Below, piece after piece: positions 1 through 9,242 of a stretch of 64,000 nucleotides of DNA. The first letter of the stretch is position 1, and every line of letters starts with the position of its first letter. Source of the DNA: Bradyrhizobium diazoefficiens (GTDB taxonomy: Bacteria; Pseudomonadota; Alphaproteobacteria; Rhizobiales; Xanthobacteraceae); contig NZ_CP067041.1 in the NCBI RefSeq assembly GCF_016599855.1, forward strand, positions 4,030,001-4,094,000. Reading direction: 5' to 3'. The notes under the pieces were generated by a model. The model ran no database searches. It had not been told where the DNA came from and was given only the letters and a program-made list of their open reading frames with translations. Both the position numbers and the translations under genes were made by a program.

Positions 1-268
1 CGAGCCCGAGCTGCCGCGCCAGCGCGCGGGCGATCTGCGCCACCTCCAGCGAATGGGTCAGCCGGGTGCGGTAGTGGTCGCCTTCGTGGAACACGAACAC
101 CTGGGTCTTGTACTTCAGGCGGCGGAACGCAGTGGAATGGATTACCCGGTCACAATCTCGCCGGAACGGGCTTCGGGTCCGGCTTGGCGGCTCGGCGACC
201 AGCCGGCCGCGACTGCGATCGGGGTCGCAGGCATAGGGCGCGCGGGGGGCTGCCATTCCGACGGACAC
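1..268 (-). CDS. dgt: dGTPase (deoxyguanosinetriphosphate triphosphohydrolase), N-terminal part, runs off the left edge
   Basis: Only the first ~89 codons are present; the gene continues left of position 1. Read from the minus strand it starts (V)[18 protein letters not shown] and goes on through [37 protein letters not shown] and [16 protein letters not shown]. This is the conserved start of the HD-domain dGTPase family, including the first HD histidine in the RLTHSLEV motif. The enzyme cleaves dGTP to deoxyguanosine and triphosphate in the cytoplasm. The start is GTG at 268 or ATG at 256 in the same frame; I prefer GTG because related proteins begin SVGMAAP, from memory. It is divergent from erpA with about 125 bp between the starts. 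Confidence 0.88.
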   Translation of the reverse strand, partial: MSVGMAAPRAPYACDPDRSRGRLVAEPPSRTRSPFRRDCDRVIHSTAFRRLKYKTQVFVFHEGDHYRTRLTHSLEVAQIARALARQLGL

Positions 269-393
269 GACGAATTTAGTCCCTATCCATTTGATTCTGC
301 GTATCCTTGCACTTAACTATGCCGGACGCGGGATACCAAATGAATTGGCCAAGTGAATTTGGTGTGACCGCGGACGACGACCGGAGACGAGCC

Positions 394-723
394 ATGACGA
401 CTGCCGTAACCATCAGTGACCGGGCCGCGCGCCGGATTGGAGAAATCCTCAAGGGCGAAGGCACAGGCGCGATGCTGCGCATCTCCGTCGAGGGCGGCGG
501 CTGCTCCGGCTTCCAGTACAAGTTCGATATCGACCGCGACCGCACCGACGACGATCTCGTCATCGAGCAGGAGAATGCGGTGGTGCTGGTCGATTCCGCC
601 TCCCAGCCGTTTCTGGCGGGATCGCAAGTGGATTTCGTCGACGACCTGATCGGCGCCTCGTTCCGCGTCAACAATCCCAACGCGACGGCGTCCTGCGGCT
701 GCGGCACCAGTTTCTCGATCTAG
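394..723 (+). CDS. erpA: Iron-sulfur cluster insertion protein, ErpA/IscA type
   Basis: 109-residue A-type Fe-S carrier. The three cluster-binding cysteines are present: C37 in GGGCSGFQY and C101/C103 in SCGCGTSFSI, the exact C-terminal pattern of ErpA. It receives Fe-S clusters from a scaffold and delivers them to apo-enzymes in the cytoplasm. I chose ATG 394 because GGAGACGAGCC lies just before it and the family begins there; the frame is open further upstream from 307, but that extension is not conserved-looking. It is divergent from dgt. IlvD, a classic Fe-S client, is encoded about 9 kb away, but that is no sign of functional linkage. Confidence 0.9.
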   Translation: MTTAVTISDRAARRIGEILKGEGTGAMLRISVEGGGCSGFQYKFDIDRDRTDDDLVIEQENAVVLVDSASQPFLAGSQVDFVDDLIGASFRVNNPNATASCGCGTSFSI

Positions 724-889
724 CCCAAGTCAGAATCTGAAAAACAACCCCATGCAAAGTAGCCGGCAAGCCTGCATAGCGCACTTCGGATTTCGCGAAA
801 AACACTTGAAGCGTCGGGCAAAACAGGGATAGATCATCGCGAGGTCCCAAGGGGGAGCTCGACCGCACACACACCGCGGCGATGATTCC

Positions 890-2446
890 TCAGGTTCGCA
901 ACGGCGCACGATACTCGGTTGCGAGGGTCTCGTCGCCCGAAGAAGTGCCGCTCACGAGATTGAACAGCGGCGTGAGGACAAGGGTCAGAACGAGGTTGAC
1001 GATCACGGCGTACAGCGCGGAATAGCCGGGGAAAGTGAAGGCGCCGACCGCAAGAGCGTAGGTCGGGGTGAGGTTTGCGGCGACGAACATTGCGCTCCCG
1101 GCGACAATTCCCGCCGCCCATCCAATAAGTAGCGCCCACTCGTTGAACCAGCGCGTGTAGACGCCAAGCATCACGGCAGGCAACGTCTGAATAATCCAGA
1201 TTCCGCCGAGGAGCTGCAGGTAGATCGCATATTTCGATGGCACGATGACGATGAAGGCCAGCGCGCCGAACTTGACGATGAGCGACACCCATTTGGCCAT
1301 CTGCGCTTCCTGCTTATCGGTGGGCGCGCCGTTGATGAACTCGCGGTGAATGTTGCGCGTGTAGAGATTGGCGGCAGCGATCGACATGATCGCGGCAGGC
1401 ACGAGCGCTCCGATGCCGATGGCAGCAAAGGCAATGCCGACAAACCATGACGGGAAGCTGTGGAGGAACAGGGCCGGCACCGCAAAATTGTTGCCGAACT
1501 GTTTGAAGCCCGCCGCATATTCGGGGAGCTGGCCGACGCCCGCAGCAATGGCGAAGAACCCGACAAGCGCGAGCAGGCCAAGCATGAAAGAATAGGCTGG
1601 CAGAAGTGCCGCGTTCCGACGAACGGCGTGTCCGCTGCTGGCACTCAGGATACCCGTGATCGAATGGGGATAAAGAAAGAGCGCAAGCGCCGATCCAAGC
1701 GCCAGCGTGGCGTAGGCTCCGTACGCGCCGGTCGTATCGGCGCCCGGAACAGCCAGCAAGAGCTTCGGCGCCGGTACGGCTGCGAAGATCTTTTCAAAGC
1801 CGCCAAGCTGTAAGGGAATGAAAATAATGGCGGCGAACGCCGTGAGATAGATGAGGATGTCCTTGACGATGGCGATCGACGCAGGCGCCCGCAGCCCGCT
1901 CGAATAGGTGAAAGCGGCGAGAATGATGAAGGCTAAGAGCAGCGGCAGGTCCCCGGTGTAGCCTTCGCCGGAAACGCCCATCCCCCCAATCACGACCTGT
2001 AGCCCGACAAGCTGGAGCGCAATATAGGGCAACGTCGCGACAATGCCGGTGACCGCGACTGCCAGTGCAAGCCAGCGATTGCCGAAGCGCCCGCGGACAA
2101 AGTCGGCGGCCGTGATGTAGTTGTGCCGGTGGCAGACGTACCAGAGTCGCGGAAAAGCCAGGAAGAGAATGGGATAAGCGACAATCGTATACGGGACCGC
2201 GAAGAAGGCGACCGCACCAGCCCCGAAGGCCAACGCCGGAACGGCAATGAAGGTGTAGGCAGTGTAAAGGTCGCCGCCGATCAAGAACCAGGTGACGACG
2301 GTGCCGAAGCGACGTCCGCCGAGCCCCCATTCGTGCAACAGGTCGAGGTCGCCCTGGCGCCACCGCGCTGCGGCAAAGCCGAGCCACGTGATCAGCGCAA
2401 ATAACACCAGGAAGATGATCAAGGCAGTCCAATTGACGTCCTGCAC
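890..2446 (-). CDS. mctP: Sodium:solute symporter family permease, monocarboxylate (MctP)-like
   Basis: 518 residues, strongly hydrophobic throughout with about 13 predicted membrane segments, as in the SSS family. The N-terminal WTALIIFLVLFALITWLGF helix, the EWGLGGRRFGTVVTWFLIGG segment and the ADFVRGRFGNRW segment fit the MctP branch, known in Rhizobium leguminosarum for uptake of lactate, pyruvate and alanine. The start is GTG at 2446, preceded by GGGAGGAAG. The DUF3311 gene lies 77 bp upstream on the same strand, the usual partner arrangement for this branch. The substrate is inferred from subfamily only; an acetate or other short-chain acid permease is possible. Confidence 0.75.
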   Translation of the reverse strand: MQDVNWTALIIFLVLFALITWLGFAAARWRQGDLDLLHEWGLGGRRFGTVVTWFLIGGDLYTAYTFIAVPALAFGAGAVAFFAVPYTIVAYPILFLAFPRLWYVCHRHNYITAADFVRGRFGNRWLALAVAVTGIVATLPYIALQLVGLQVVIGGMGVSGEGYTGDLPLLLAFIILAAFTYSSGLRAPASIAIVKDILIYLTAFAAIIFIPLQLGGFEKIFAAVPAPKLLLAVPGADTTGAYGAYATLALGSALALFLYPHSITGILSASSGHAVRRNAALLPAYSFMLGLLALVGFFAIAAGVGQLPEYAAGFKQFGNNFAVPALFLHSFPSWFVGIAFAAIGIGALVPAAIMSIAAANLYTRNIHREFINGAPTDKQEAQMAKWVSLIVKFGALAFIVIVPSKYAIYLQLLGGIWIIQTLPAVMLGVYTRWFNEWALLIGWAAGIVAGSAMFVAANLTPTYALAVGAFTFPGYSALYAVIVNLVLTLVLTPLFNLVSGTSSGDETLATEYRAPLRT

Positions 2447-2523
2447 GGCACTTCCTCCCGATCGGCCCTCCGCGATGTCTCCTGTTGCGTGATTGTTCTT
2501 GCGTGATTGTGCCCGCGGACGGG

Positions 2524-2763
2524 CTACTCCTCCGTCGCGAAATAGACGATTGCGGTCAGGATCGCTCCAAGGATGATCCAGAGAAGCTGGTACCAGTAGA
2601 AGAATGGGAGGCCGACAAGGTCAGGTTTGGCCGTGTTGTAGAACGGCGGCCAGAGAACCGCGATGAATTGAATGAGGAGCAGCAAATACCACCAGCTCCA
2701 TCCGGCGCGTTCTTGGTCCTGCCGCCCGGTGGCCGCTTCCTTGAAACTGACGCCAGTTGACAT
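2524..2763 (-). CDS. DUF3311-type small membrane partner of the SSS symporter
   Basis: 79 residues with two membrane helices: WWYLLLLIQFIAVLWPPFYN and WYQLLWIILGAILTAIVYFA. The NTAKPDLVGLPFFYWYQL link between them is typical of DUF3311 proteins, which sit directly upstream of SSS permeases. A strong ribosome site (AGGAGGTCGC) precedes ATG 2763, which fixes the start; an upstream in-frame extension to 2904 is not supported. The gene is probably co-transcribed with the symporter at 890-2446. Its role (assembly or accessory subunit) is not established. Confidence 0.8.
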   Translation of the reverse strand: MSTGVSFKEAATGRQDQERAGWSWWYLLLLIQFIAVLWPPFYNTAKPDLVGLPFFYWYQLLWIILGAILTAIVYFATEE

Positions 2764-2798
2764 GCGACCTCCTTCACCGGGGTGCGCCATATCGGTGA

Positions 2799-3332
2799 AT
2801 GATGCGGACGCTGGTAGAGCTGCTCTGGGTGATCCCGGCGACAAAAAGCCAAACCCAATCACCTGACCGCGCAGCCTTCGCGTGCTGTCATCGTAACTCA
2901 GCACCCGTTTGCGGGTTCCATCCTCATTTCGGCCTATGGCATGGCTTCACCAACGAGCGGTTCGGCGACTGCGAATGGCTCACTGCGGCGGATGCCGACG
3001 GCTTCCTCGACAAGAGCACGTTGACGGTCCAGCGGACTGGCGCCGGCAGCTGCATGATGTTCGATCGCGAGGCCAATACCATGACAGTCGCGGTGATCGC
3101 GACCTCGCGCGACACGATCATCAGCATGACGAAACGCACGGGCCCGTGCAAACGCACGGGCCCGTGCCGGCACGTGGCGATCCCCGAGCTCGGCAATGAA
3201 GCGTTCGGCGAGCATTCGTGCACCAAAGGCAATGGCAACACCGTCAACATCTATGTCCGGAAGAACGGCAGACAGGCTTCGATCCTGTTCGCACCGGTCA
3301 AGCCGCATCAGGAGTGCGGCTCGGGCGGGTGA
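2799..3332 (+). pseudogene. Unrecognised ORF, probably the 5'-truncated remnant of a secreted-type protein
   Basis: The frame is open for 177 codons, but only the part after about 2960 looks protein-like (FGDCEWLTAADADGFLDKS, then MMFDREANTMTVAVIATSRD, then FGEHSCTKGNGNTVNIYVRK). It has paired cysteines and a pattern seen in small exported proteins, yet there is no signal peptide in frame and no ribosome site before a sensible start. Upstream codons overlap the leader of the DUF3311 gene on the other strand. Two copies of an 18-bp unit sit inside the frame and duplicate six residues. I read it as a decaying copy without its first exported segment; a real short gene is the alternative. Confidence 0.35.
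3132..3167. repeat. Tandem 18-bp repeat, two perfect copies, each containing a 14-bp palindrome
   Basis: The unit AAACGCACGGGCCCGTGC occurs at 3132-3149 and again at 3150-3167. Each copy carries the perfect palindrome GCACGGGCCCGTGC. The copies are in phase with the surrounding open frame and duplicate the peptide KRTGPC. Confidence 0.9.
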
Positions 3333-3801
3333 TGACATTGGCCCTGCTCAGGGCTGGTCATCGCGTGTTCCTGACCGCCACGGACAGGGCACCCCTTGAG
3401 GAAAATCGGCACCCCAGCGGTGCGGGCGAACGCACAGCAATCGCAACTGCGGATCTCGCCGACGAACAAAACCTTCCCAGGATTTTCAACGCCGCCACGG
3501 TGGCGCGCAAGTTCGGAAATACGTAATCGCCGTCAAAATGGACCGGTTCTTCGATTGAACCCGCTAAGTTGTCGAATTGAGTGGCACGGGAATACCGGAA
3601 CTGCGCATCCGATGACTTCAAATCGATTATCCGGCGCCGGAACGTATGAAATCTCCCCCTTCGGCTAAGTGATGGCTCGTCCCACGACGCGAAATGATAT
3701 GGCCGAAAGCACCGGCCGGACGTAAAAAATGGTCCGCCAGAATGACCGGTGCCGCTCGGCGAATACAGCCTCCCGGGCATTCATTGGTGCGGGAGACGAG
3801 C
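3333..3801. other. Gap of about 470 bp without a supported gene
   Basis: Several frames are open over short stretches on both strands, but none combines a ribosome site with protein-like composition. I see no structured RNA, tRNA or clear repeat here. Confidence 0.5.
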
Positions 3802-4035
3802 ATGACACTCATATGGCTTGGTGTGCTCCTTGTATTCGGCGGCGTGCTCCAGATGGCGTATCAGCCGATCTGGCGAGGCCGACTGAGCGGTCGAAGGCGA
3901 CTGCGCCCTGGACAACCCGGTGAAACCCTGGAACCTGAACGACCCGCGAGTGGCTTTGGGATTAAATCGAATTGGCCTGGACTGGCGATGGTCGCGCTTG
4001 GCGTCGTTTTCTTGCTGGCCGGGGCTGCAATCTGA
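3802..4035 (+). CDS. Small membrane protein of unknown function
   Basis: 77 residues with an N-terminal helix (LIWLGVLLVFGGVLQMAY), a basic middle (GRLSGRRRLRPGQ) and a C-terminal helix (WPGLAMVALGVVFLLAGAA). This predicts a two-helix inner-membrane hairpin. The start at ATG 3802 is chosen because GGGAGACGAG lies just before it; the frame is open further left but without membrane-like sequence. I do not recognise a named family. An imperfect hairpin follows the stop. Confidence 0.65.
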   Translation: MTLIWLGVLLVFGGVLQMAYQPIWRGRLSGRRRLRPGQPGETLEPERPASGFGIKSNWPGLAMVALGVVFLLAGAAI

Positions 4036-4049
4036 CTGAAACTAACGTC

Positions 4050-4070
4050 ACAACGCTCTCGGGGCGTTGT
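4050..4070. terminator. Possible stem-loop after the small membrane protein gene
   Basis: ACAACGC and GCGTTGT pair around a TCTCGGG loop, 14 bp after the stop at 4035 and 57 bp from the end of the convergent pentapeptide gene. There is no strong T-run on either side, so function as a terminator is uncertain. Confidence 0.3.
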
Positions 4071-4127
4071 GGGTGTTGATCGCTTCAGTTGCGGGCTGAA
4101 ATGCCAGGTTTCGGATCACTGCGATCC

Positions 4128-4946
4128 CTAAGGTAGGCGCCGCGCCAGGTTCAAGTTCCTGGCTTTGTCCAGATTGCGGGCCTTTTCCAGCGCGGCTGCG
4201 CTCGGCAAGAGGGCCGACGCGAGGTCGGTCTCAGTGAAATCGGCACCTGCGAGATTGGTGTTGGACAAGTCGGCTCCCGAAAGGTCGGCACGGCTAAGAT
4301 TGCAATTCGCCAGATTGGCGTTCTGCAGCTGCGCGAATTCGAGATCGACGCGCGCGAGATTGGCGCCGTTCAGATCGGCATTCCTGAGATCGGCGGATTT
4401 GAGCACACCACGCATCAAGCCCATCGATTGGTTGCGCATATCAGCGCTCAAATCGGCGCCAGTAAGCTTAGCGCCTATCAAGCTGGCACTAGAAAGATCC
4501 GCGGTTATGCGAGCGCTGTTCAAATCGGCGCCGCCAAGCTTGGCGCGCTGCATCTGCGTGCCGAGGAGTGATGCCTTTACGAGAGACGCCCCGGTCAAAT
4601 CCGCGTCGATTAGCCAAGCCTGGTTGAGGATGGCGCGGTCGAAGGTTGCGCCTTTCAGGCTACTCCGGTTGAGCTTGACGAGCCGGAGATCTCTGCCGGA
4701 GAAGTCGAGCCCCGAGAGATCGAGGTGCGACAGCCGCTTTCCCTGCAAATTCGCAGAGCTCTGGCCCGCGGCGTCTTGAGGCGCCGCCTTAAGAAGCGTC
4801 TCGACCTCGGCCCGCGTCATCTCGGATGTCGACATTTCGGGGCTGTTGAGGTCGACGCTGCGCAGCATGTCCTGCGACACGGCGTCGATGGGATTAACCA
4901 GTAGCGCTGCCATCAACATAAGAACAAACGCGAGACGAAACAGCAT
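4128..4946 (-). CDS. Secreted pentapeptide-repeat protein
   Basis: 272 residues. A signal peptide (LFRLAFVLMLMAALLVNPIDA) is followed by a linker and then, from about residue 70 to 245, many A(D/N)LXX repeats such as ADLTGASLVKASL, ADLNSARI and ADLSGADLSNTNLAGADF, the signature of right-handed quadrilateral beta-helix proteins. The export signal places it in the periplasm or at the outer membrane. Pentapeptide proteins have diverse roles and nothing here identifies a target. It stands alone, with a long gap to the histidine kinase gene downstream. The Qnr/MfpA-type gyrase-protecting role is unlikely for an exported member. Confidence 0.8.
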   Translation of the reverse strand: MLFRLAFVLMLMAALLVNPIDAVSQDMLRSVDLNSPEMSTSEMTRAEVETLLKAAPQDAAGQSSANLQGKRLSHLDLSGLDFSGRDLRLVKLNRSSLKGATFDRAILNQAWLIDADLTGASLVKASLLGTQMQRAKLGGADLNSARITADLSSASLIGAKLTGADLSADMRNQSMGLMRGVLKSADLRNADLNGANLARVDLEFAQLQNANLANCNLSRADLSGADLSNTNLAGADFTETDLASALLPSAAALEKARNLDKARNLNLARRLP

Positions 4947-5122
4947 CGCTGTCTCTCCGCTTTCCAGGATGACCCGGTATTGTCTCTTGCAGTCTTCGGG
5001 TCGGTCGCATCGTCACGTTAGCGGTCGATGTGCGGCTCCGGGCTACGTAAGAGTATGAAACCGGATTACGGTCCTCGCAATGCCCGTGATCGCCCCGTAC
5101 GACGTGTCCGACACCGGGCGGG

Positions 5123-7453
5123 TTACGTGCCGGTCATCTGCCTTTCCTCGTCCGTCCACTCCACCTCGACCGGCATCAGGTCTGGCGCGAGCGGCGCGAC
5201 CTCCGTCATCACGTGGCCGTCCAGACCGCGCAGCAGGGCTGCGGCCAGCGCCGGCTTGCGTAGCGGCTTGGCCAGGAAGTCCGACATCCCCGCCTCGCGG
5301 CAAATCTTGACGTCTTCGGGGAAGGCGTTGGCGGTCAGCGCGATGATCGGCAAGGCCTCGAAGCGTCCGCCTTCCGCGCGGATCGCCCGGGTCGCGGCAA
5401 GGCCGTCCATCTCGGGCATGCGCACGTCCATCAGCACGATGTCGAAGTCGCCTTCGGAGACGGCCGCGACGGCCTCGACGCCGTCGGCGACGACCCGCAG
5501 CTCGACATCGAAGGCGCCGAGCATCTTGCTCACGACCATGCGGTTGACGGCATCGTCCTCCGCGACCAGCACTTTCAGCGGCCGGTCGAGGCTCGCAATG
5601 CGGGCCTTGAGGTCGTTGGCTTCATCGCGGCCTGCGTCCTGGTCGGACGTCTGCGCCTGGCTCCATGGCAGCACCAGCGTGAAGCGGAAGGTCGAGCCCT
5701 CCCCCGGCGTCGAGGTGACGCCGATGGTGCCGCCCATCTGCTCGATGATGCGGCGCGAGATCGCCAAGCCCAGCCCGGTGCCGCCGAAGCGGCGGCTGAT
5801 CGAGGCATCAGCTTGCGCGAAGTCCGAAAACAATTGTCCGAGCTTCTCGGGCGCAATGCCGATGCCGCTGTCGGTCACGGTCCATTCGACGGTGGCGAGC
5901 AGATCGCGGCGCGCCTGGCACATGGCCTTGATCGTCACCTCGCCTTGATCGGTGAACTTCACGGCGTTGGAGGCGAGATTGAGCAGCACCTGCCGGATGC
6001 GTGCGACGTCGCCGCGCAGCGTCGGCGGCAGGTTCGGATCGAGCTCGACCCTGACGGCGAGCCCCTTGGTCTTGGCGCTTGCACGCACGACGGTTGCAAC
6101 CGTCTCGGCCAGCATTTGCGGGGCAAAGTCGATCGCCTCGAACGTGAAGCGTCCGGCCTCGAGCTTGGAGAGATCGAGGATGTCGTTGAGGATGCGCTGG
6201 AGGTTGTCACCGGACTGGCGGATCGTGGTGACGGCCTCACGCTGCTCCGGATCGAGTTTTGTTTCGAGCAGCATGCTGGCTAGCCCGAGCACGCCGTTCA
6301 TGGGGGTTCGGATCTCGTGGCTCATCACCGCCAGAAAATCCGACTTCGCGCGGCTTTCGGCCTCGGCCTTTTCCGCCCGCCAGCGCTCGGTGATGTCGCG
6401 GCCGAAGCCGCGATAGCCGAGAAACTGGCCGTCCCGGTCATAGGCCGGCTTCGCGGTGAGCGACCATAACCGCGCCTCGCCGCCGGCGACGACCTTGAGG
6501 TTCATCTCGTGCAGCGGCTCGGTGTGCTCCATCAGGCCGACGACGTTATAGGCGGCCGCCTTGTCCTCGGGGCAGAGCATGTCGAGCACATCGGCGAAAG
6601 GCGATCCCTTCAGCAGCGGAAGCGGCAATTGCGCGACGTCGGCGAAGCGTTGCGGCACGTCGGTAAGGCGCCCTTCGGCATCGGTCTGCCACAGCCAGTC
6701 GCTGGCATTCTCCTGAAAGTCCTTCAGCAGCAGCGAGATGATCTCGGTCTGGCGTTCGAGCTCGAGCCGGGCCTTCAGATTGCCGAGGAACAGATTGCCC
6801 TGCGAGACGATGTTGCGGGCCATGAAGAACGCGAACAGCAGCAGGAATACCGCCGTCACCAGATACAGTCCGGTGCCGCACAGGAGTAGCGCACCGGCGC
6901 AGGCGATCGTCATGGTCGCAAGATAGATCAGGCCCGCACGCGGGAAGGTCGACAGCGTGAAGGCGCCGCCGGACATCATGCCGACCATCAGACAGGCGAG
7001 GATCAGCTGGCTGGTCGGCTCGACGCGGCTGAACAGCGCGAGCGGCAGCGTGCCCCAGATCGCGGCGAGGAAGAAGGCCTGCCGCAGCATCTGCCGCGCC
7101 GCGCGCGGTGAAGCCTCCTGCGGCGGATTCCGGTGCGAGCGCCGCCACGCGCGCACCGCGAGCGAGGCGGTGACGGCAAGCGTTGTGCCCCAGATCACGA
7201 GGAAGTCGTTCCAGCCCCTTCCCCAGAACAGGATCAGCACGATGGCGACGTTGAGCATGGTGACGGCCATGGTCACCGGCATTGCCCTCGTCACGGCCTC
7301 GATCTGCTTGGCGCGAATGCGGCGCAGCTCGCGCTCGCTGAGATCGGCGGTGAGGCCATCCTCAATCTCGAAGCCGCCGAGCCAGTACAGGAACGCGCCG
7401 ATCAGGCCGTTGCGCGGCTCAGTTCGCGTCATGGATTTGTCCGGCCATCCCAT
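5123..7453 (-). CDS. Membrane-bound hybrid histidine kinase with PAS and receiver domains
   Basis: 776 residues. Roughly six membrane helices lie in residues 58-212, a PAS domain in about 240-355, and HisKA with the phospho-acceptor H379 ([14 protein letters not shown]). HATPase_c follows, with N box NLASNAVKF near 492-500, [11 protein letters not shown] near 528-538 and [10 protein letters not shown] near 557-566. A C-terminal receiver has acidic pair ED632-633, acceptor D676 ([10 protein letters not shown]) and K729. All catalytic motifs are intact, so a phosphorelay (His to Asp to an unknown Hpt) is expected. The start could be ATG 7453 or the internal ATG at 7432. No regulator gene is adjacent, so the output is unknown. 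Confidence 0.88.
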   Translation of the reverse strand: MGWPDKSMTRTEPRNGLIGAFLYWLGGFEIEDGLTADLSERELRRIRAKQIEAVTRAMPVTMAVTMLNVAIVLILFWGRGWNDFLVIWGTTLAVTASLAVRAWRRSHRNPPQEASPRAARQMLRQAFFLAAIWGTLPLALFSRVEPTSQLILACLMVGMMSGGAFTLSTFPRAGLIYLATMTIACAGALLLCGTGLYLVTAVFLLLFAFFMARNIVSQGNLFLGNLKARLELERQTEIISLLLKDFQENASDWLWQTDAEGRLTDVPQRFADVAQLPLPLLKGSPFADVLDMLCPEDKAAAYNVVGLMEHTEPLHEMNLKVVAGGEARLWSLTAKPAYDRDGQFLGYRGFGRDITERWRAEKAEAESRAKSDFLAVMSHEIRTPMNGVLGLASMLLETKLDPEQREAVTTIRQSGDNLQRILNDILDLSKLEAGRFTFEAIDFAPQMLAETVATVVRASAKTKGLAVRVELDPNLPPTLRGDVARIRQVLLNLASNAVKFTDQGEVTIKAMCQARRDLLATVEWTVTDSGIGIAPEKLGQLFSDFAQADASISRRFGGTGLGLAISRRIIEQMGGTIGVTSTPGEGSTFRFTLVLPWSQAQTSDQDAGRDEANDLKARIASLDRPLKVLVAEDDAVNRMVVSKMLGAFDVELRVVADGVEAVAAVSEGDFDIVLMDVRMPEMDGLAATRAIRAEGGRFEALPIIALTANAFPEDVKICREAGMSDFLAKPLRKPALAAALLRGLDGHVMTEVAPLAPDLMPVEVEWTDEERQMTGT

Positions 7454-7589
7454 CCGAGGAACCTTTTGACGATCAATGACCTGCCGCCAGCTTAAGGCGG
7501 GTTAATTTTGTGGGAGATTTTGCGGCGTCCTTGACGGGCGCGTTGGCAGTTTGTTCTAACCGAGGCCCGCTACCCGGAGCCCCGCCGAC

Positions 7590-8387
7590 ATGCCCATCAG
7601 AGTTGCCACCTGGAACGTGAACTCGGTCCGGCAGCGGATCGACCTCCTATTGACCTGGCTCAGGGAGTGCCAGCCGGACATCGTCTGCCTCCAGGAGATC
7701 AAGTGCGTCGACGACGCCTTCCCGCGGCTGGAGATCGAGGCGCTCGGCTACAACGTGGTCACGCATGGGCAGAAGACGTTCAACGGCGTGGCGCTGCTCT
7801 CCAAGCTCAAATTCGACGAGACCAAGTCGGGGCTTGCCGGCGACGACGAGGATGCGCACGCCCGTTTCCTCGAGGGCGTGGTGACGCTGAAGCGCGGCGT
7901 GCTGCGCATCGCCTGCCTCTATCTGCCCAATGGCAACCCGGTCGGGACTGAGAAATACCCCTATAAACTCAAATGGATGTCGCGGCTTCTTGAGTATTCG
8001 AAGGAGCGGCTTAAGGCCGAAGAGCCGCTGATCCTGGCAGGCGACTTCAACGTCATTCCGCACGCCCGCGACGTCCATAATCCCGCGGCCTGGACCGAGG
8101 ACGCGCTGTTCAAGGCCGAGACGCGGGAGAGCTTCCAGTCCCTGCTCGGCCTTGGCCTGACCGATGCGTTGCGGGCCGTCACCGACGAGCCCGGGCTCTA
8201 TACCTTCTGGGACTATCAGGCCGGGGCCTGGCAGAAGAACCAGGGCCTGCGCATCGACCATCTCTTGCTGTCGCCGCAGGCCAGCGACCGGCTCGCCAAT
8301 GTCGGTATCGACAGCTATGTGCGGGCTTGGGAGAAGCCGTCGGACCACGTGCCGGTATGGGCGGATCTGGATCTGGAGGCGGCGTAA
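7590..8387 (+). CDS. xthA: Exodeoxyribonuclease III / AP endonuclease
   Basis: 265 residues, the normal size for ExoIII. The DNase-I-like fold motifs are present in order: RVATWNVNSVRQR (residues 4-16), metal ligand E36 in CLQEIK, D152 and N154 in AGDFNVIP, RIDHLLLS (221-228), and the catalytic SDH at 251-253. The enzyme cuts 5' of abasic sites and has 3'-5' exonuclease and 3'-phosphatase activity in base excision repair. ATG 7590 follows the conserved N-terminus directly. It is convergent with the ExoR-like gene, with a 15-bp gap. Confidence 0.95.
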   Translation: MPIRVATWNVNSVRQRIDLLLTWLRECQPDIVCLQEIKCVDDAFPRLEIEALGYNVVTHGQKTFNGVALLSKLKFDETKSGLAGDDEDAHARFLEGVVTLKRGVLRIACLYLPNGNPVGTEKYPYKLKWMSRLLEYSKERLKAEEPLILAGDFNVIPHARDVHNPAAWTEDALFKAETRESFQSLLGLGLTDALRAVTDEPGLYTFWDYQAGAWQKNQGLRIDHLLLSPQASDRLANVGIDSYVRAWEKPSDHVPVWADLDLEAA

Positions 8388-8402
8388 GGCCGCCTCGTCG
8401 GA

Positions 8403-9242
8403 TTACTCGTGGCGGCCTTGCACCCACTGCTCCAGCATTTGCAGGCACATGGCGCGGTCGTCGTCCGAGGCCTTGGCCAAGGCGCGATTGTAGTTTTCCT
8501 TGATCCAGGTCTCATCCGTGCCGGCGCTGTCGCGCGCAAGCGTCAGCCACATCAGGCCGCGCGCGGCCTGCCGCGGCAGCCGGTCGCCGTTGAACAGCAT
8601 CTGCCCGAGCAGCGCCTGGGCCTCATGCTGGCCCTTCTGGGCAGCGAGGCCGAGCCAGCGCGCGCCGTAGCGGAAATCCTCGCGCGAGGCGTCCGGCGTT
8701 TTCAGATAGAGCCGGGCAAGATCGTATTGCGCATCCGCGTTGCCGAAATAGGAGGCGGCATAGGAGAACATCTCCCGCGCCCGGTCCGGGTCGGCCTTGA
8801 CCTTCGAGTTCGGGATGCCGCTGAGATAGTAACGGCCGAGCTCGACGAAGGCATTGGCCACGACCTGCGCCTGCGGCGCCGACGGACTGTCCTCGGCATG
8901 CGCATTGGCGATCTGGCTGAAATATTCGAAGGCGCGCATGTCGTCCTGGGCAACGCCATCGCCATTGGCGTACATGCGACCGAGTTTCCATTGCGCGATC
9001 GGGTGACCGCCCTCGGCGGCATATTGCAGGGTGCTGAGTGCGGTTTGCTGGGTCGCCACCGGCGGCACCGACTTGCGCACCGCGCCCGCGGCGCCGGGCA
9101 AGGTGGTCACGACAGCGATGGTCGCATCCTTCGGGTTGACCGGCGCGCCGTCGAAGGCGAGCGCCGGCGCGGCCAATGCAGTAGCCGCCAACACAAACGC
9201 AACGATGGTACGCCTAGATGTCCGCATAACACTGTTTCTCAT
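8403..9242 (-). CDS. exoR: ExoR-like Sel1-repeat periplasmic protein
   Basis: 279 residues with a cleavable signal peptide ([20 protein letters not shown]) and Sel1-like repeats in about residues 65-250 ([53 protein letters not shown]). Size, signal peptide and repeat layout match ExoR of Sinorhizobium meliloti, the periplasmic inhibitor of the ExoS/ChvI two-component system that controls exopolysaccharide and flagella. The gene start overlaps the 3' end of ilvD by 14-29 bp (ATG 9227 or 9242), so the two are probably co-transcribed and translationally linked. Assignment as true ExoR rather than another Sel1 protein is by pattern; exoS/chvI are not in this window. Confidence 0.68.
   Translation of the reverse strand: MRNSVMRTSRRTIVAFVLAATALAAPALAFDGAPVNPKDATIAVVTTLPGAAGAVRKSVPPVATQQTALSTLQYAAEGGHPIAQWKLGRMYANGDGVAQDDMRAFEYFSQIANAHAEDSPSAPQAQVVANAFVELGRYYLSGIPNSKVKADPDRAREMFSYAASYFGNADAQYDLARLYLKTPDASREDFRYGARWLGLAAQKGQHEAQALLGQMLFNGDRLPRQAARGLMWLTLARDSAGTDETWIKENYNRALAKASDDDRAMCLQMLEQWVQGRHE

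Noticed and set aside
5043..5122. Possible gene in the space after the hybrid kinase
   Set aside because: Only short frames without start signals; likely 3' untranslated and intergenic DNA.
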